From the NCBI GenBank assembly GCA_024234995.1, contig JACKNF010000013.1:1-64000 (forward strand): a stretch of 64,000 nt of DNA. The letters are read 5' to 3'. The notes under the pieces are model-generated. The model was given only the letters and a program-made list of their open reading frames with translations, searched no databases and was not told where the DNA came from. This document shows, in pieces, positions 17,521-26,886 of the stretch. Position 1 is the stretch's first letter; every line of letters starts with the position of its first letter. Made by a program: the position numbers and the translations under genes. Source of the DNA: Gammaproteobacteria bacterium (lineage in GTDB: Bacteria; Pseudomonadota; Gammaproteobacteria; Competibacterales; Competibacteraceae).

Positions 17521-19053
17521 TCAGCGTTCACGTAATTCCCGCCGCAGTACCTTACCGGCGGCTGAGATGGGCAATGCGGTCACAAATTCAATATGGCGGG
17601 GGATTTTGTAACGAGCCAGATGTTCGCCCAAATGGGTTAGCAGTTCCTCAGGCGTCACCGCATGATCCGGCTTCAATACGACAAACGCCTTGCCAGCCTC
17701 ACCCCATTTCGGATCGGGAATACCCACAACGGCGCACTGAAAAACCGCAGGGTGCCGGTACATCGCTGCTTCAATCTCGGCGGGATAGATATTCTCGCCG
17801 CCGGAAATAAACATATCCTTAAGACGATCAACGATATAGAAATACCACTCTTCATCATAACGGGCCAGGTCACCCGTATGAAACCAGCCTTCAGCATCAA
17901 TTACTCTGGTCCAATCAAGCGCATTATTAACATTGAAATAGCCAGAGGCCATGCTGGGGCCTTTCAACACCAGTTCCCCAACCTCGCCCGGACCCAAGGG
18001 ACGATTGCCGCGATCCACCACCCGGGCATCAACATAGAAGTTGGGCCGGCCGATGCTGCCAACCTTGCGAATAGCGTCTTCAGGGGACAGGGCAAACAAA
18101 CCGGGGCCAAACTCGGTCATGCCAAACCCCTGTTTGAAACGGATACCCTTCTCGCGGGTATATTGCTTCACGAGCGGCACGGGAAGCGGAGCACCGCCGC
18201 TGGTGCAGAAGCGCAGTGAGCGCAGATCAATATCCGTCCACGCTTTGGTTTGGGTCAGCATCTGATACATAGCGGGCACTGCGGCGAACACTGTAACCCG
18301 CTCCTCTTGGATCAGTTCCAGCACCCGCTCCGGGTCGAAGCGTTTCAACAGCACCGTGGTTCCGCCAAGCACCACCTGTGGCAATGTGTAAACGAACAGG
18401 CCGCCAACGTGGAACATCGGAAACACATTCAGATACACATCGTCACGACCCAGATCGTGAATCACTGTATTCAGGCAATTCCAGGCAATCTGGCGATGGC
18501 TGATCCGCGCGCCTCTCGGTAAACCTGTCGTGCCGCCGGTAAAGACAATAGCAGCAATGTCCTCCTCACCCAGTGTCTCGCAAGTGCGTGGCGTCGCGGG
18601 CGATTGCGCTAGCAGTCCGTTAAATCCCCGGCTGCCGGGAATCCCCGGACCATCCAAATGAATCCAGTGCTGGATAGAAGTTTCCGCCCGCGCCAGTTCA
18701 GTCACCGCCTCAGTGAACATATCGTCGTAGATCAGCACGGCCGGCGTCACGTCAGCGAGAATTTGCTGTAGTTCCCGCCAGTGCAACCGCCAGTTCAGAG
18801 CCGTGTGAATAGCGCCGAGTTTGCCACAGGCAAACAGCAGATCGAGGTGTTCGACGCCATCCTGCGCCAGGATCGCCACCCGGTGACCCTTGCCAATATC
18901 AGCGATTTCAGCCAGCCCATTAGCCAGCCGGTTAGCCCGTTCGTTCATTTGCGCATAGGTCAGGCGCAATCCGGGATCTTTACCGGTGTCCACAACCGCG
19001 AGCGCTTCCGGGCTGTAGATGGTTCGCCGGCCTAGATAATCGCCAATATACAT
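17521..19053 (-). CDS. Long-chain/medium-chain acyl-CoA ligase (AMP-forming)
   Basis: A 510-residue ANL-superfamily enzyme activating a carboxylic acid to its CoA thioester through an acyl-adenylate. Motifs: IVFTGGTTGLPRGARISH (P-loop like A3, about 172-189), GFGMTEFGPG (A5), GWFHTGDLARYDEEWYFYIVDR (A7/A8, given in parts), MFISGGENIYPAEIE, and the C-terminal catalytic lysine in SAAGKVLRRELRE. GAGGAGAGC before the ATG supports the start. It has no membrane segment. The substrate cannot be read from sequence; the best likeness is to FadD-like fatty-acid ligases, with a benzoate/crotonobetaine-type acid as an alternative. It may be co-transcribed with the glutamate dehydrogenase 84 bases downstream. 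Confidence 0.88.
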   Translation of the reverse strand: MYIGDYLGRRTIYSPEALAVVDTGKDPGLRLTYAQMNERANRLANGLAEIADIGKGHRVAILAQDGVEHLDLLFACGKLGAIHTALNWRLHWRELQQILADVTPAVLIYDDMFTEAVTELARAETSIQHWIHLDGPGIPGSRGFNGLLAQSPATPRTCETLGEEDIAAIVFTGGTTGLPRGARISHRQIAWNCLNTVIHDLGRDDVYLNVFPMFHVGGLFVYTLPQVVLGGTTVLLKRFDPERVLELIQEERVTVFAAVPAMYQMLTQTKAWTDIDLRSLRFCTSGGAPLPVPLVKQYTREKGIRFKQGFGMTEFGPGLFALSPEDAIRKVGSIGRPNFYVDARVVDRGNRPLGPGEVGELVLKGPSMASGYFNVNNALDWTRVIDAEGWFHTGDLARYDEEWYFYIVDRLKDMFISGGENIYPAEIEAAMYRHPAVFQCAVVGIPDPKWGEAGKAFVVLKPDHAVTPEELLTHLGEHLARYKIPRHIEFVTALPISAAGKVLRRELRER

Positions 19054-19079
19054 TCTGCTCTCCTCAAGATAGATCGAAT

Positions 19080-19109
19080 GGCCCTCTCTTCACCCGGCAA
19101 GGGAGGGCC
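19080..19109. repeat. Hairpin in divergent intergenic region
   Basis: GGCCCTCTCT pairs with AGGGAGGGCC (one G-T wobble) around a 10-base loop, 27 bases upstream of the acyl-CoA ligase start. It belongs to the CCCTC...GAGGG hairpin type also present at 4988 and 63015, and could be a dispersed intergenic repeat or part of the ligase leader. Confidence 0.4.
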
Positions 19110-19317
19110 GAGACAGAGGAATTGAACGCTTGAATTTAAGTATAGTCGGCTACACTACGTGTTCTGGATCAATTTCCGGACATTCATAAACTCGTTTCAT
19201 AGGTATAACCTTCTCGGGAAATCGTTTTAAACCGGTACCCGGTTGCTAGAAAACGACAGCCTAATCGATGTCACCTTGACGCCAATCGGCTTTTCCAATT
19301 CGAAGGAGTTCAACCGC

Positions 19318-20505
19318 ATGTCAGTTTCTCCGTCCTCCTCCCCAGCAAGCTCCGATGAAATTCCCACTCTTCCGGCCCTGGCTGGCGTTTTCGCTGAAGC
19401 CTTGCCTCACGTTCAGCAAGATCTGGCCGCCCGCGCACCCGCTCCCGATCAAGATCAACAGCAAATCGCTGCGCTGGTTATGCAGCTTGATTTGCAGGAC
19501 ACGCATTCCATCCTGTTTTTTGGCAGCAGGGCCCAAGAACAATTGACCACGATTTCCGACAACATGCTGGAAGGGGTACGCAGCAAAGACGCCGGCCCAG
19601 CAGGTACAGCTTTGAACGAAATGCTCAAAGTGCTGCGTGATTTCAATCTGGAAGACCTTGATCCAAACAAAAAACAAAGCTTCTTCGCCAGACTGTTCGG
19701 CAAGATCACCCCCCTGGCCAAGGTCGTGCAGGAATACGAAACCGTGCGGAATCAGATTGACCAGATCAGTAATGCCCTCGAACGGCATAAGACCCAACTG
19801 CTCACCGATATCACGGCGCTTGACCGGCTATACGACGCTAATCTCGATTACTTTCACACTCTGGAGTTGTACATCGCTGCTGGCGAGGAGAAATTGCGCC
19901 AGGCAGATACCGGAGAATTACCCGCCTTGGCACAGGCAGTTTCCACCAGCGAGGACATGGTCAAAGCCCAGCAGTTGCGTGACCTGCGCGCCGCTCGCGA
20001 CGACCTCGAACGCCGGGTTTACGATCTCAAACTGACCCGTCAGGTGACGATGCAAGGCTTGCCCAGCATCCGGCTCGTGCAGGAGAACGACAAGAGCCTG
20101 ATCAACAAAATCAACTCGACCCTGGTCAACACCGTGCCTCTATGGCGGCAACAACTGGCCCAAGCCATCACGATTTACCGTTCCGGCCAAGCGGCTAAAA
20201 CCCTTAAGGCGGCCAGCGACCTTACTAACGAACTGCTGGCATCTAACGCAGAGAATCTGCGTCAGGCCAATATCCAGACGCGAGAGCAAATCGAGCGGGG
20301 CGTTTTCGATATCGAAACCGTCAAGAAAGCCAACCAGACGCTGATTGCCACGATTGAGGATAGTCTGCGCATTGCGAACGAAGGCCGCCGCCGCCGGCAA
20401 GAGGCGGCAACGCAACTGGAAGCTTGCGAAACTGAATTGCGCCAAGCGCTGGCCTCCGCCCAGGCGCGCAGCCAACAACCTGTTTCATCCGCGAGAGGCC
20501 GCTGA
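19318..20505 (+). CDS. telA: TelA family toxic-anion resistance protein
   Basis: A 395-residue cytosolic helical protein of the TelA/YaaN family, linked to tellurite and cell-envelope stress resistance by unknown means. Blocks seen: DTHSILFFGSRAQEQLTTISDNML near residue 60 (two parts), FGKITPLAKVVQEYETVRNQID, LDRLYDANLDYFHTLELYIAAGEEKL (parts), GLPSIRLVQENDKSLINKINSTLVNTVPLWRQQL (parts), and the C-terminal TREQIERGVFDIETVKKANQTLI. The start at 19318 has AAGGAG 11 bases upstream. The next gene (SPFH) begins 1 base after the stop. In other bacteria telA sits beside xpaC; here an XpaC-like gene is at 51964, over 30 kb away. Confidence 0.93.
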   Translation: MSVSPSSSPASSDEIPTLPALAGVFAEALPHVQQDLAARAPAPDQDQQQIAALVMQLDLQDTHSILFFGSRAQEQLTTISDNMLEGVRSKDAGPAGTALNEMLKVLRDFNLEDLDPNKKQSFFARLFGKITPLAKVVQEYETVRNQIDQISNALERHKTQLLTDITALDRLYDANLDYFHTLELYIAAGEEKLRQADTGELPALAQAVSTSEDMVKAQQLRDLRAARDDLERRVYDLKLTRQVTMQGLPSIRLVQENDKSLINKINSTLVNTVPLWRQQLAQAITIYRSGQAAKTLKAASDLTNELLASNAENLRQANIQTREQIERGVFDIETVKKANQTLIATIEDSLRIANEGRRRRQEAATQLEACETELRQALASAQARSQQPVSSARGR

Positions 20506-20506
20506 T

Positions 20507-21637
20507 ATGGGACTCTGGGACAAACTCATGGGCGAATTCGTCGATATTATTCAGTGGATCGACGATTCCAATGACACGCTTGTTTACCGCTTTGAGCGGC
20601 ATGGCAACGAGATCAAGTTTGGCGCCAAGCTGACTGTACGGGAAGGCCAGGTTGCGGTGCTGGTCAATGAAGGTCAACTCGCCGATACCTTCGAACCCGG
20701 CCTGTACGAACTGAAAACGAACAACCTGCCGATTCTCTCAACCATGCAAGGGTGGCGGCATGGTTTTGAAAGCCCGTTCAAGGCCGAGGTCTATTTTTTC
20801 AGCACCCGCCGTTTCACTGATCTCAAGTGGGGCACACAAAATCCAGTAATGCTGCGTGATGCGGAATTTGGGCCGGTCCGGCTGCGGGCATTCGGCAGCT
20901 ACGCGATCCGGGTTAAAGACGCCCCAACCTTCCTGCGCGAGATTGTTGGTACCGACGGGCGTTTCACCACCGATGAAATCACGAACCAGTTACGCAATAT
21001 GGTGGTCTCGCGCTTCGCCAATATTCTCGGTCAAGCCAAGATTCCAGCTCTGGATTTAGCGGGGAATTACGATCAACTGGGTCAATTTCTGCTCCAGCGC
21101 ATCGCCCCCGAATTTGCCGCGGTTGGACTGGAATTGACCAATCTGCTGGTGGAAAACATCTCACTGCCGAAAGAAGTCGAGGCGGTGCTCGATAAGCGCA
21201 CCAGCATGGGCATTGCCGGCAATCTTGACCAGTACACCCAGTTCCAAGCGGCGGAAGCCCTGCGCGATGCCGCTGCTAATCCGGGTGGCGGTTCCGAAGC
21301 GTTGAACATGGGGCTGGGGCTGGCCATGGCCCAGCGGCTGAGCGAGACGCTGGGCCGTTCCGCCCAATCCGCGCCGCCATCGGCGGCATCGCCATCCGCA
21401 CCGCCGCCGGTGACACCTCCGCCCTTGCCAGCAGCCAATCCCTACTTCGTGGCGATAAATAATCAACAAGCCGGGCCGTTTCCGATGGATGAATTACAAC
21501 GGCAAGCACAGGCTGGTCAACTGACCCGCGCCACCCTGGTATGGACGCAGGGTATGACGAAATGGACACCCGCCGGCGAGGTCACCGAATTGGCAGCGCT
21601 GTTCGCTCACCTGCCACCACCGCTGCCTGGGACATGA
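20507..21637 (+). CDS. SPFH-domain protein with C-terminal GYF_2 domain
   Basis: A 376-residue protein. Residues about 20-260 form an SPFH (band-7/virion-core-like) domain: MGLWDKLMGEFVDIIQWID, the DTLVYRFERHGNEIKFGAKLTVREGQ block (parts), GLYELKTNNLPIL, and EFAAVGLELTNLLVENISLP. A Pro/Ala-rich linker (about 285-310) leads to a GYF_2 domain (YFVAINNQQAGPFPMDEL ... LVWTQGMTKWTPAGEV). It has no transmembrane helix. SPFH proteins scaffold membranes, and GYF domains bind proline-rich peptides. It follows telA by 1 base, so both are translated from one message and probably work together at the membrane. The true start is the ATG at 20507; the frame stays open upstream only inside telA. Confidence 0.9.
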   Translation: MGLWDKLMGEFVDIIQWIDDSNDTLVYRFERHGNEIKFGAKLTVREGQVAVLVNEGQLADTFEPGLYELKTNNLPILSTMQGWRHGFESPFKAEVYFFSTRRFTDLKWGTQNPVMLRDAEFGPVRLRAFGSYAIRVKDAPTFLREIVGTDGRFTTDEITNQLRNMVVSRFANILGQAKIPALDLAGNYDQLGQFLLQRIAPEFAAVGLELTNLLVENISLPKEVEAVLDKRTSMGIAGNLDQYTQFQAAEALRDAAANPGGGSEALNMGLGLAMAQRLSETLGRSAQSAPPSAASPSAPPPVTPPPLPAANPYFVAINNQQAGPFPMDELQRQAQAGQLTRATLVWTQGMTKWTPAGEVTELAALFAHLPPPLPGT

Positions 21638-21687
21638 AATTGCGCCCTTGCCGTGGTGCATAGCACGGATTTACCGGTTGGATAACT

Positions 21688-21771
21688 AAGACGCAACAGC
21701 CCCGGCTTGAGGCTTGACCGTATCGAGCACTGCTTGCACCTGAGCCTCATCTTCATGATGACAGGGAAGTT
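21688..21771 (-). pseudogene. Possible 3' remnant of a lost gene
   Basis: A short open stretch on the minus strand, bounded by stops, would encode KLPCHHEDEAQVQAVLDT followed by about ten more residues. It looks like a soluble C-terminus but has no start codon or family match. It lies in the 217-base gap between the SPFH and DedA genes. It may be a decayed gene tail or chance. Confidence 0.15.
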
Positions 21772-21854
21772 TTCAGTAAGTGGCCGCTCGTGCCTTCCAA
21801 TTTGGCACTCTCACGTGTTACTGCCCGGACTTGAATTATCGAGGATTGTGGATC

Positions 21855-22601
21855 ATGCCTGACCTGATGCGCGTACTGACCGGTCTGTTCTTATGCTGGA
21901 TATTCGCCAGCAAGGCAACCGCCCAAACCCCATTACCGGCTCACCCCACACCGGCGCCACCGCTCTCACATCGCTTGCTATACGATGTTCAGCATGAAAT
22001 TGCCACCGTCGAACCGTTGCTGGATCATTATGGATATGGCGCGGTGTTCGTAGCCGTGGGCGTGGAAGGATTCGGCATTCCAGCGCCCGGCCAGACTCTA
22101 TTGATCGCAGGAGCGGTAACCGCAGCCAATCAAAATCAACTGCGCATCGATTGGTTGCTGTTCGCTGCTTTTATGGCCGCATTGCTGGGCAACAGCGCGG
22201 GTTATCTGATCGGCCGCCGGGGCGGGCGGGCGCTGCTCCGCCGGTTCCGGATCAGCGAACGTCATCTGCAACGCATTGAACACGGCTTTACCCGCTACGG
22301 CGGTGGATTGCTTATTATCGCCCGGTTTTTCGACGGATTACGGCAGTTAAATGGTATCGCTGCCGGTCTTCTGGAAATGCCCTGGTGGCGTTTTACCTTT
22401 TACAATGCGCTAGGCGCGATGTTATGGGTAAGCTGCTGGGGGCTGGGCATTTACACCTTGGATGAAAATCTGCACACCATTCTGGCGGCAATCCATGCGC
22501 TCAATCCCTGGGTCACCACGATCACATTGGCAAGCGTTATCAGCTTGATTCTGCTACTCTTACATTACTGCCGTTCGCAACGACCCAACCAGAATGATTG
22601 A
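21855..22601 (+). CDS. DedA family membrane protein
   Basis: A 248-residue DedA/SNARE-associated (VTT-fold) inner-membrane protein; the family includes polyprenyl-phosphate and phospholipid flippases. Seen: a hydrophobic, Pro/Thr-rich N-terminal extension (residues 1-50), then YGYGAVFVAVGVEGFGIPAPGQTLLIAGAV (in parts), the GNSAGYLIGRRGGRALL segment, IIARFFDGLRQLNGIAAGLLEMPWWRF with the family Arg/Gly signature, and three further helices. The first about 23 residues (CWIFASKATAQ at their end) look like a cleavable or extra N-terminal helix, unusual for the family. The start at 21855 is chosen for this hydrophobic N-terminus; a GTG at 21780 is possible. The downstream gene begins 24 bases later. 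Confidence 0.88.
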   Translation: MPDLMRVLTGLFLCWIFASKATAQTPLPAHPTPAPPLSHRLLYDVQHEIATVEPLLDHYGYGAVFVAVGVEGFGIPAPGQTLLIAGAVTAANQNQLRIDWLLFAAFMAALLGNSAGYLIGRRGGRALLRRFRISERHLQRIEHGFTRYGGGLLIIARFFDGLRQLNGIAAGLLEMPWWRFTFYNALGAMLWVSCWGLGIYTLDENLHTILAAIHALNPWVTTITLASVISLILLLLHYCRSQRPNQND

Positions 22602-22625
22602 TCTATATTCCTTTTTCACACTGAA

Positions 22626-24788
22626 ATGGAACAGGAACTGATGCTGGACACCACTTCATGGACCGCTTTGACCGGCGTCATGATCGGCGCCGGGAGCATC
22701 GTGTTGCTCGGCGTTCGTTATTACCGTAAACACCTTGCAGCGATCCGTGAGAATTACCTGCAAGAATGCCAGGCCATGCTAGATCTGCTGCCACAACGCT
22801 TATACCGGGTAGATCGCAAAGGCCGCCTGACCTTCCTCAACCGCCCCTTGCTTGAGGATCTGGATCTACCGCTATCGGCCTGTTTAGGCAAGACCGCTAA
22901 CGACATTTATCCACCTGAACTGGCTGAAAAATACAATGCCGATGACCAGCGGGTGCTCTCCGGGGAAACGCTGACCTTAATCGAAGAGAATGTCGTACCG
23001 GCTACCGGTGAGAAGCGTTATGTCGAAGTCACCAAGATTCCGATTTACAGCACGTCTGGAACAGTAACTGGCATTCAAGGCATCTACTGGGATATCACTG
23101 CTCGAAAGCAGGCTGAAGAACAGCTGCGCCAAGCAGCACGGGTCTTTGAAAACACCATGGAAGGCGTAATGGTTACCGATGCCTCGGAACGGATCACGAT
23201 GATCAACCAGGCCTTCACTAAAATCACAGGTTATAGCAAAGCCGAGGTATTGGGGAAAACGCCGCGTTTATTCAAGTCAAGCCGGCAAGACCCGCAATTC
23301 TATGCCGCAATGTGGGCTTCAATCCAAAAAACCGGCCACTGGCAAGGCGAGGTTTGGAATTGCCGCAAGGATGGAGAGGCTTACCCGCAATGGTTAACCA
23401 TCAGCACCGTGGCGGATGACAATGGCCAAGTTACTCATTATGTGGGTGTATTCAGTGATATCAGCTCGCTGAAACGTTCACAGGAGAAGCTGAATTTTCT
23501 TGCCCATCATGATTTGCTAACCCACCTGCCCAACCGTTTGCTGTTTAACGCCCGCCTGGAACATAGCATCGAGCGCGCCAAGCGCACCCAAAAATCGCTA
23601 GCGGTGTTGTTCTTTGACTTAGACCACTTCAAAAACGTCAATGATACCCTTGGACACGCTGCCGGCGATGACCTGTTGCGCTGGGTTGCAAAGCAATTAG
23701 CCACCCTGGTCCGCTGCGAGGATACGGTCGCCCGGATGGGTGGCGATGAATTCACCATGCTCATTGAAGCGGTGGATGAACCCAACAATGCAGCGACAGT
23801 TGCCTACAAGGTACTTGAATTATTCAGGGAACCGCTGCACATCAGCCGGCATGAATTCTTTATCTCCACCAGTATTGGTATCAGCTTGTATCCAGCCGAT
23901 GGCAACGACGCTGACACTCTTGTTAGGAATGCCGATGCCGCGATGTACCAGGCCAAAGCCCAGGGCCGCAACAACTACCAATTCTACAAGCCAGAGATGA
24001 CAGCTCGCGTTCTCGAACGCCTGCAACTGGAAACCTCCTTGCGGCGAGCTGTCGAACATGAAGAGCTGATTGTGTTTTACCAGCCACAGGTCAATATCGC
24101 TTCGGGGCGCTTGACCGGTGTAGAGGCGCTGCTACGCTGGCAGCATCATCAATACGGCATGATCCTGCCATCCCATTTTATCCCGGTTGCCGAAGAAACC
24201 GGCTTTATCAGCACCCTGGATACCTGGGTTATGCGCACAGCCTGCCGGCAGATGCAACGCTGGCGGGATCAAGGATTGGCTTTGCCACGCCTGTCGCTCA
24301 ATCTTTCAGTCAGACAGATCGAACAGACGGATTTGACCTCCCTCGTCGCCACCGTGCTAAGCGAAACCGAACTCGATCCGGCCTTTCTGGAACTGGAAAT
24401 CACTGAGTCGCTCATCATGCGCCAAACCACACAGGCGATTCGCGCCATGAAAGGACTGCAATCGCTCGGCGTCTGGCTAGCGGTCGATGATTTCGGCACA
24501 GGCTATTCCTCGTTGAGTTACCTCAAACAGCTCCCGTTACACCGGCTGAAGATCGACCAATCCTTTGTGTGCGACATTACTAGCGATCCTAATGATGAGG
24601 CTATCGTGCGGGCGATCATCGCCTTAGCCCATGGCCTGGGGCTGCAAGTCATCGCCGAAGGCGTCGAAACCGGAGAGCAAGCAGGTTTTCTGCAGCAGCA
24701 AGGCTGTGAGGAAGCACAGGGTTATCTTTACGGATATCCCGTGCCAGCAGATGAGTTTGCCCGGACTTATGGGCATTTGCTCAACTAA
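22626..24788 (+). CDS. PAS-PAS-GGDEF-EAL c-di-GMP enzyme
   Basis: A 720-residue protein with one N-terminal membrane helix (about 14-32), two PAS domains (about 45-165 and 170-285), GGDEF (about 290-450) and EAL (about 460-715). GGDEF motif ARMGGDEF is intact with an RxxD inhibitory site (RCED) five residues before it. The EAL domain keeps [21 protein letters not shown], the loop-6 region [22 protein letters not shown] and IAEGVET, so phosphodiesterase activity is likely as well. The net direction is not predictable. An ATG 15 bases inside (22641) has a better ribosome site (CAGGAACTG). It is possibly co-transcribed with DedA and is convergent with the operon ending at 24883. Confidence 0.95.
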   Translation: MEQELMLDTTSWTALTGVMIGAGSIVLLGVRYYRKHLAAIRENYLQECQAMLDLLPQRLYRVDRKGRLTFLNRPLLEDLDLPLSACLGKTANDIYPPELAEKYNADDQRVLSGETLTLIEENVVPATGEKRYVEVTKIPIYSTSGTVTGIQGIYWDITARKQAEEQLRQAARVFENTMEGVMVTDASERITMINQAFTKITGYSKAEVLGKTPRLFKSSRQDPQFYAAMWASIQKTGHWQGEVWNCRKDGEAYPQWLTISTVADDNGQVTHYVGVFSDISSLKRSQEKLNFLAHHDLLTHLPNRLLFNARLEHSIERAKRTQKSLAVLFFDLDHFKNVNDTLGHAAGDDLLRWVAKQLATLVRCEDTVARMGGDEFTMLIEAVDEPNNAATVAYKVLELFREPLHISRHEFFISTSIGISLYPADGNDADTLVRNADAAMYQAKAQGRNNYQFYKPEMTARVLERLQLETSLRRAVEHEELIVFYQPQVNIASGRLTGVEALLRWQHHQYGMILPSHFIPVAEETGFISTLDTWVMRTACRQMQRWRDQGLALPRLSLNLSVRQIEQTDLTSLVATVLSETELDPAFLELEITESLIMRQTTQAIRAMKGLQSLGVWLAVDDFGTGYSSLSYLKQLPLHRLKIDQSFVCDITSDPNDEAIVRAIIALAHGLGLQVIAEGVETGEQAGFLQQQGCEEAQGYLYGYPVPADEFARTYGHLLN

Positions 24789-24803
24789 CCATTACACGCA
24801 AAT

Positions 24804-24834
24804 TCTTATAATATATTGAATTCAAATATATTAA
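24804..24834. terminator. AT-rich imperfect palindrome between convergent genes
   Basis: The tract around GAATTC (24818-24823) is an imperfect palindrome of A/T runs. It lies in the 94-base gap between two convergent operons and could act as a bidirectional terminator. Stems of only A-T pairs are weak, so this is tentative. Confidence 0.25.
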
Positions 24835-24882
24835 ATTGGAATTGGGCCTGCATTTCACGTTATTTTCCGGGCCTTAAACCTG

Positions 24883-26496
24883 TCACCCGGCACGGTACAC
24901 CTGGTTACGGCCCCGGTTCTTCGCCTCATACAGCGCGGCATCGGCCTGCTGGATCAGCATCGCCATCGTGCCCGATGTGCCAGGCAGCGCGGTGGCCACA
25001 CCAGCGCTAAAGGTACACGTGAATATTTTTTGATCGCTGACTTGGCGAATGCTGGAGAATTGTTCCCGGAGCTGATCCAGAACCGCGCAACCGGTGTCAA
25101 GCGAGGTATCCGGCATAACCACTGCGAATTCCTCCCCGCCATAGCGGCCAATCATATCGGATCTGCGCAAGCGCTTGCGCAGCAGCTTGGCCATGCTCTT
25201 GATTACCTGGTCGCCGATAAGATGACCGTAATGGTCGTTGACCTGCTTAAAATGATCGATGTCGATCATCGCAAAGGTCAACGGCGAAGCCGCCCGTTGA
25301 CTCCGCGCAAATTCAGCCTCTAATTGCAGCTTGAAGGAAATATGATTCAGCAAACCGGTCATGCTGTCTTGACGAATCATCGAGGCCAAAGAACGGAAGC
25401 GGGTAACACGCAGGGTAACCGCAGAAACCAGATAAGCGTCGGTGATCGGTTTTTCAAGGAAATCATCTGCTCCGATTTGCAAGGCCGCCAGCTGGTGCTG
25501 CCGCGCACTCTCGGTGGATAGATAAACGATGGGGATTGCCAGGTAGCTGGCATCCTGACGAATCACTCGCGCAGCTTCGATACCGGAGCATTCCGGCATG
25601 TACAAATCCATCAACACCAGTTCCGGTTTGAATGTCGCCAATGCATCCAGCAACAGCGACGGCTCGGTAACAACCCACACCTCCATGCCAGCAATGCGCA
25701 AGACCTCTGCGTAATGCTCAGCCATTTCGCGCCTATCTTCGACAATGAGCACCTGGTATGGCTTATAGTTGTTACGGTAAATGAGTTTATCCAAGACATC
25801 CGTCAGGGCAGTGAAATCGAGCGGCTTGACCAAATAGGCATCGGCACCGGCACGGGCAGCCGCTAGACGCACCTCCCAATCCCAGCGTGCCGACGTCAGG
25901 ATGAGGGGAATACCCTGTTCAGCCAGCGATTGAAACGGCTGAAGCCGTTCGGCGTCCGCTAGCATTCCCTTTGATAAAATCACATCGGCAATTACCGCTG
26001 CCGGCAGTTGCGGGTGTAGGGACCCCCTCACCTCGGTGACGTTGCTGAAAACCTGCACTCCCCATCCATAGGTGCCCAATTGGGTGGCAATTTCTCCAGC
26101 TAGCAGCGGATCATCTTCAATCACATAGAGTAATGGATTCTCCGTCACAATCTTGGCCGGCCGCCTCACTCTCTCCGCTGCATGTTCTATGTCGGGGCCA
26201 GCGCCGGCGATAGCATGCAAATGATCCAGCAGCGCTCCGACCTCTAAGCAAGAAGCAAACGCATGCTCAAGGTCCTGTGCCGCCTGACTCAGGCGAATAT
26301 AGCCAAAGCTACCGGCGGAACCATTCAGGCTATGCGCAAGCCGGTGCAATTCATTAAGTTTGTCATAAACTTCCTGGGAAAAAACCGATCCCCAGCTGTC
26401 TTGAATGGCCGCAATGCGGTGCGACAGTTCCGCTGTATATTGATCCCGGAGCACTTGGAGTTTGGCGCGCTTGATCTGGTTTTGTTGTTTATCCAT
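24883..26496 (-). CDS. Hpt-REC-REC-GGDEF response regulator
   Basis: A 537-residue signalling protein. Order: histidine phosphotransfer domain (about 1-105, phospho-His in LHRLAHSLNGSAGSFG), receiver 1 (about 120-235, Asp in VIADVILSKG, Lys in LVKPLD), receiver 2 (about 247-365, Asp in LVLMDLYMPE, Lys in LEKPIT), GGDEF (about 375-537, GRYGGEEF with RxxD site RRSD). An Hpt and two receivers in one diguanylate cyclase mark it as the output of a phosphorelay, raising c-di-GMP when phosphorylated. The start at 26496 (MDKQQNQIKR) overlaps the preceding receiver gene by 8 bases. The frame is open to 26691 but inside that gene. It is the last gene of the long minus-strand run. Confidence 0.93.
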   Translation of the reverse strand: MDKQQNQIKRAKLQVLRDQYTAELSHRIAAIQDSWGSVFSQEVYDKLNELHRLAHSLNGSAGSFGYIRLSQAAQDLEHAFASCLEVGALLDHLHAIAGAGPDIEHAAERVRRPAKIVTENPLLYVIEDDPLLAGEIATQLGTYGWGVQVFSNVTEVRGSLHPQLPAAVIADVILSKGMLADAERLQPFQSLAEQGIPLILTSARWDWEVRLAAARAGADAYLVKPLDFTALTDVLDKLIYRNNYKPYQVLIVEDRREMAEHYAEVLRIAGMEVWVVTEPSLLLDALATFKPELVLMDLYMPECSGIEAARVIRQDASYLAIPIVYLSTESARQHQLAALQIGADDFLEKPITDAYLVSAVTLRVTRFRSLASMIRQDSMTGLLNHISFKLQLEAEFARSQRAASPLTFAMIDIDHFKQVNDHYGHLIGDQVIKSMAKLLRKRLRRSDMIGRYGGEEFAVVMPDTSLDTGCAVLDQLREQFSSIRQVSDQKIFTCTFSAGVATALPGTSGTMAMLIQQADAALYEAKNRGRNQVYRAG

Positions 26497-26878
26497 TGCG
26501 GCAATGCATCCAAAGATCGCGGATTTGATCGGCAAGCGCCATGGGGTCGAAGGGTTTGGCAATGACATCGACAGCGCCAATTGATTTAAAGTGGGCAACT
26601 TCCTGCGGCTGTACCTTAGCAGTGACAAAAACCACCGGTGTTGCAACCAATCCGGCCTGATCGCGCAGGCGTTGCAACGTAGCCGGTCCATCCATCCCCG
26701 GCATCATCACATCCAGCAGAATCAGGTCCGGACGGAGTGTTGACGCCTTCGCCACAGCTTCTGGGCCGGAGGCACACAATTCCAGCGTTAACCCTTCCTC
26801 GTCTTCCAGAGCAAATTCAACGATGGAACGGATATCTGCGTCGTCGTCCACATACAAGATACGCACTGTCTCAGTCAT
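26489..26878 (-). CDS. CheY-like single-domain response regulator
   Basis: A 129-residue stand-alone receiver. The acidic pair is in VDDDADIR, the phospho-accepting Asp in LILLDVMMPGMDGPATL, the Thr/Ser switch in VVFVTAKV, and the Lys in IAKPFDPMAL. There is no output domain, so it is a relay or protein-binding switch. It lies 8 bases after the hybrid kinase and overlaps the Hpt-REC-REC-GGDEF gene by 8 bases, so the three probably form one phosphorelay. Confidence 0.95.
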   Translation of the reverse strand: MTETVRILYVDDDADIRSIVEFALEDEEGLTLELCASGPEAVAKASTLRPDLILLDVMMPGMDGPATLQRLRDQAGLVATPVVFVTAKVQPQEVAHFKSIGAVDVIAKPFDPMALADQIRDLWMHCRNG

Positions 26879-26886
26879 AGAGAAAT

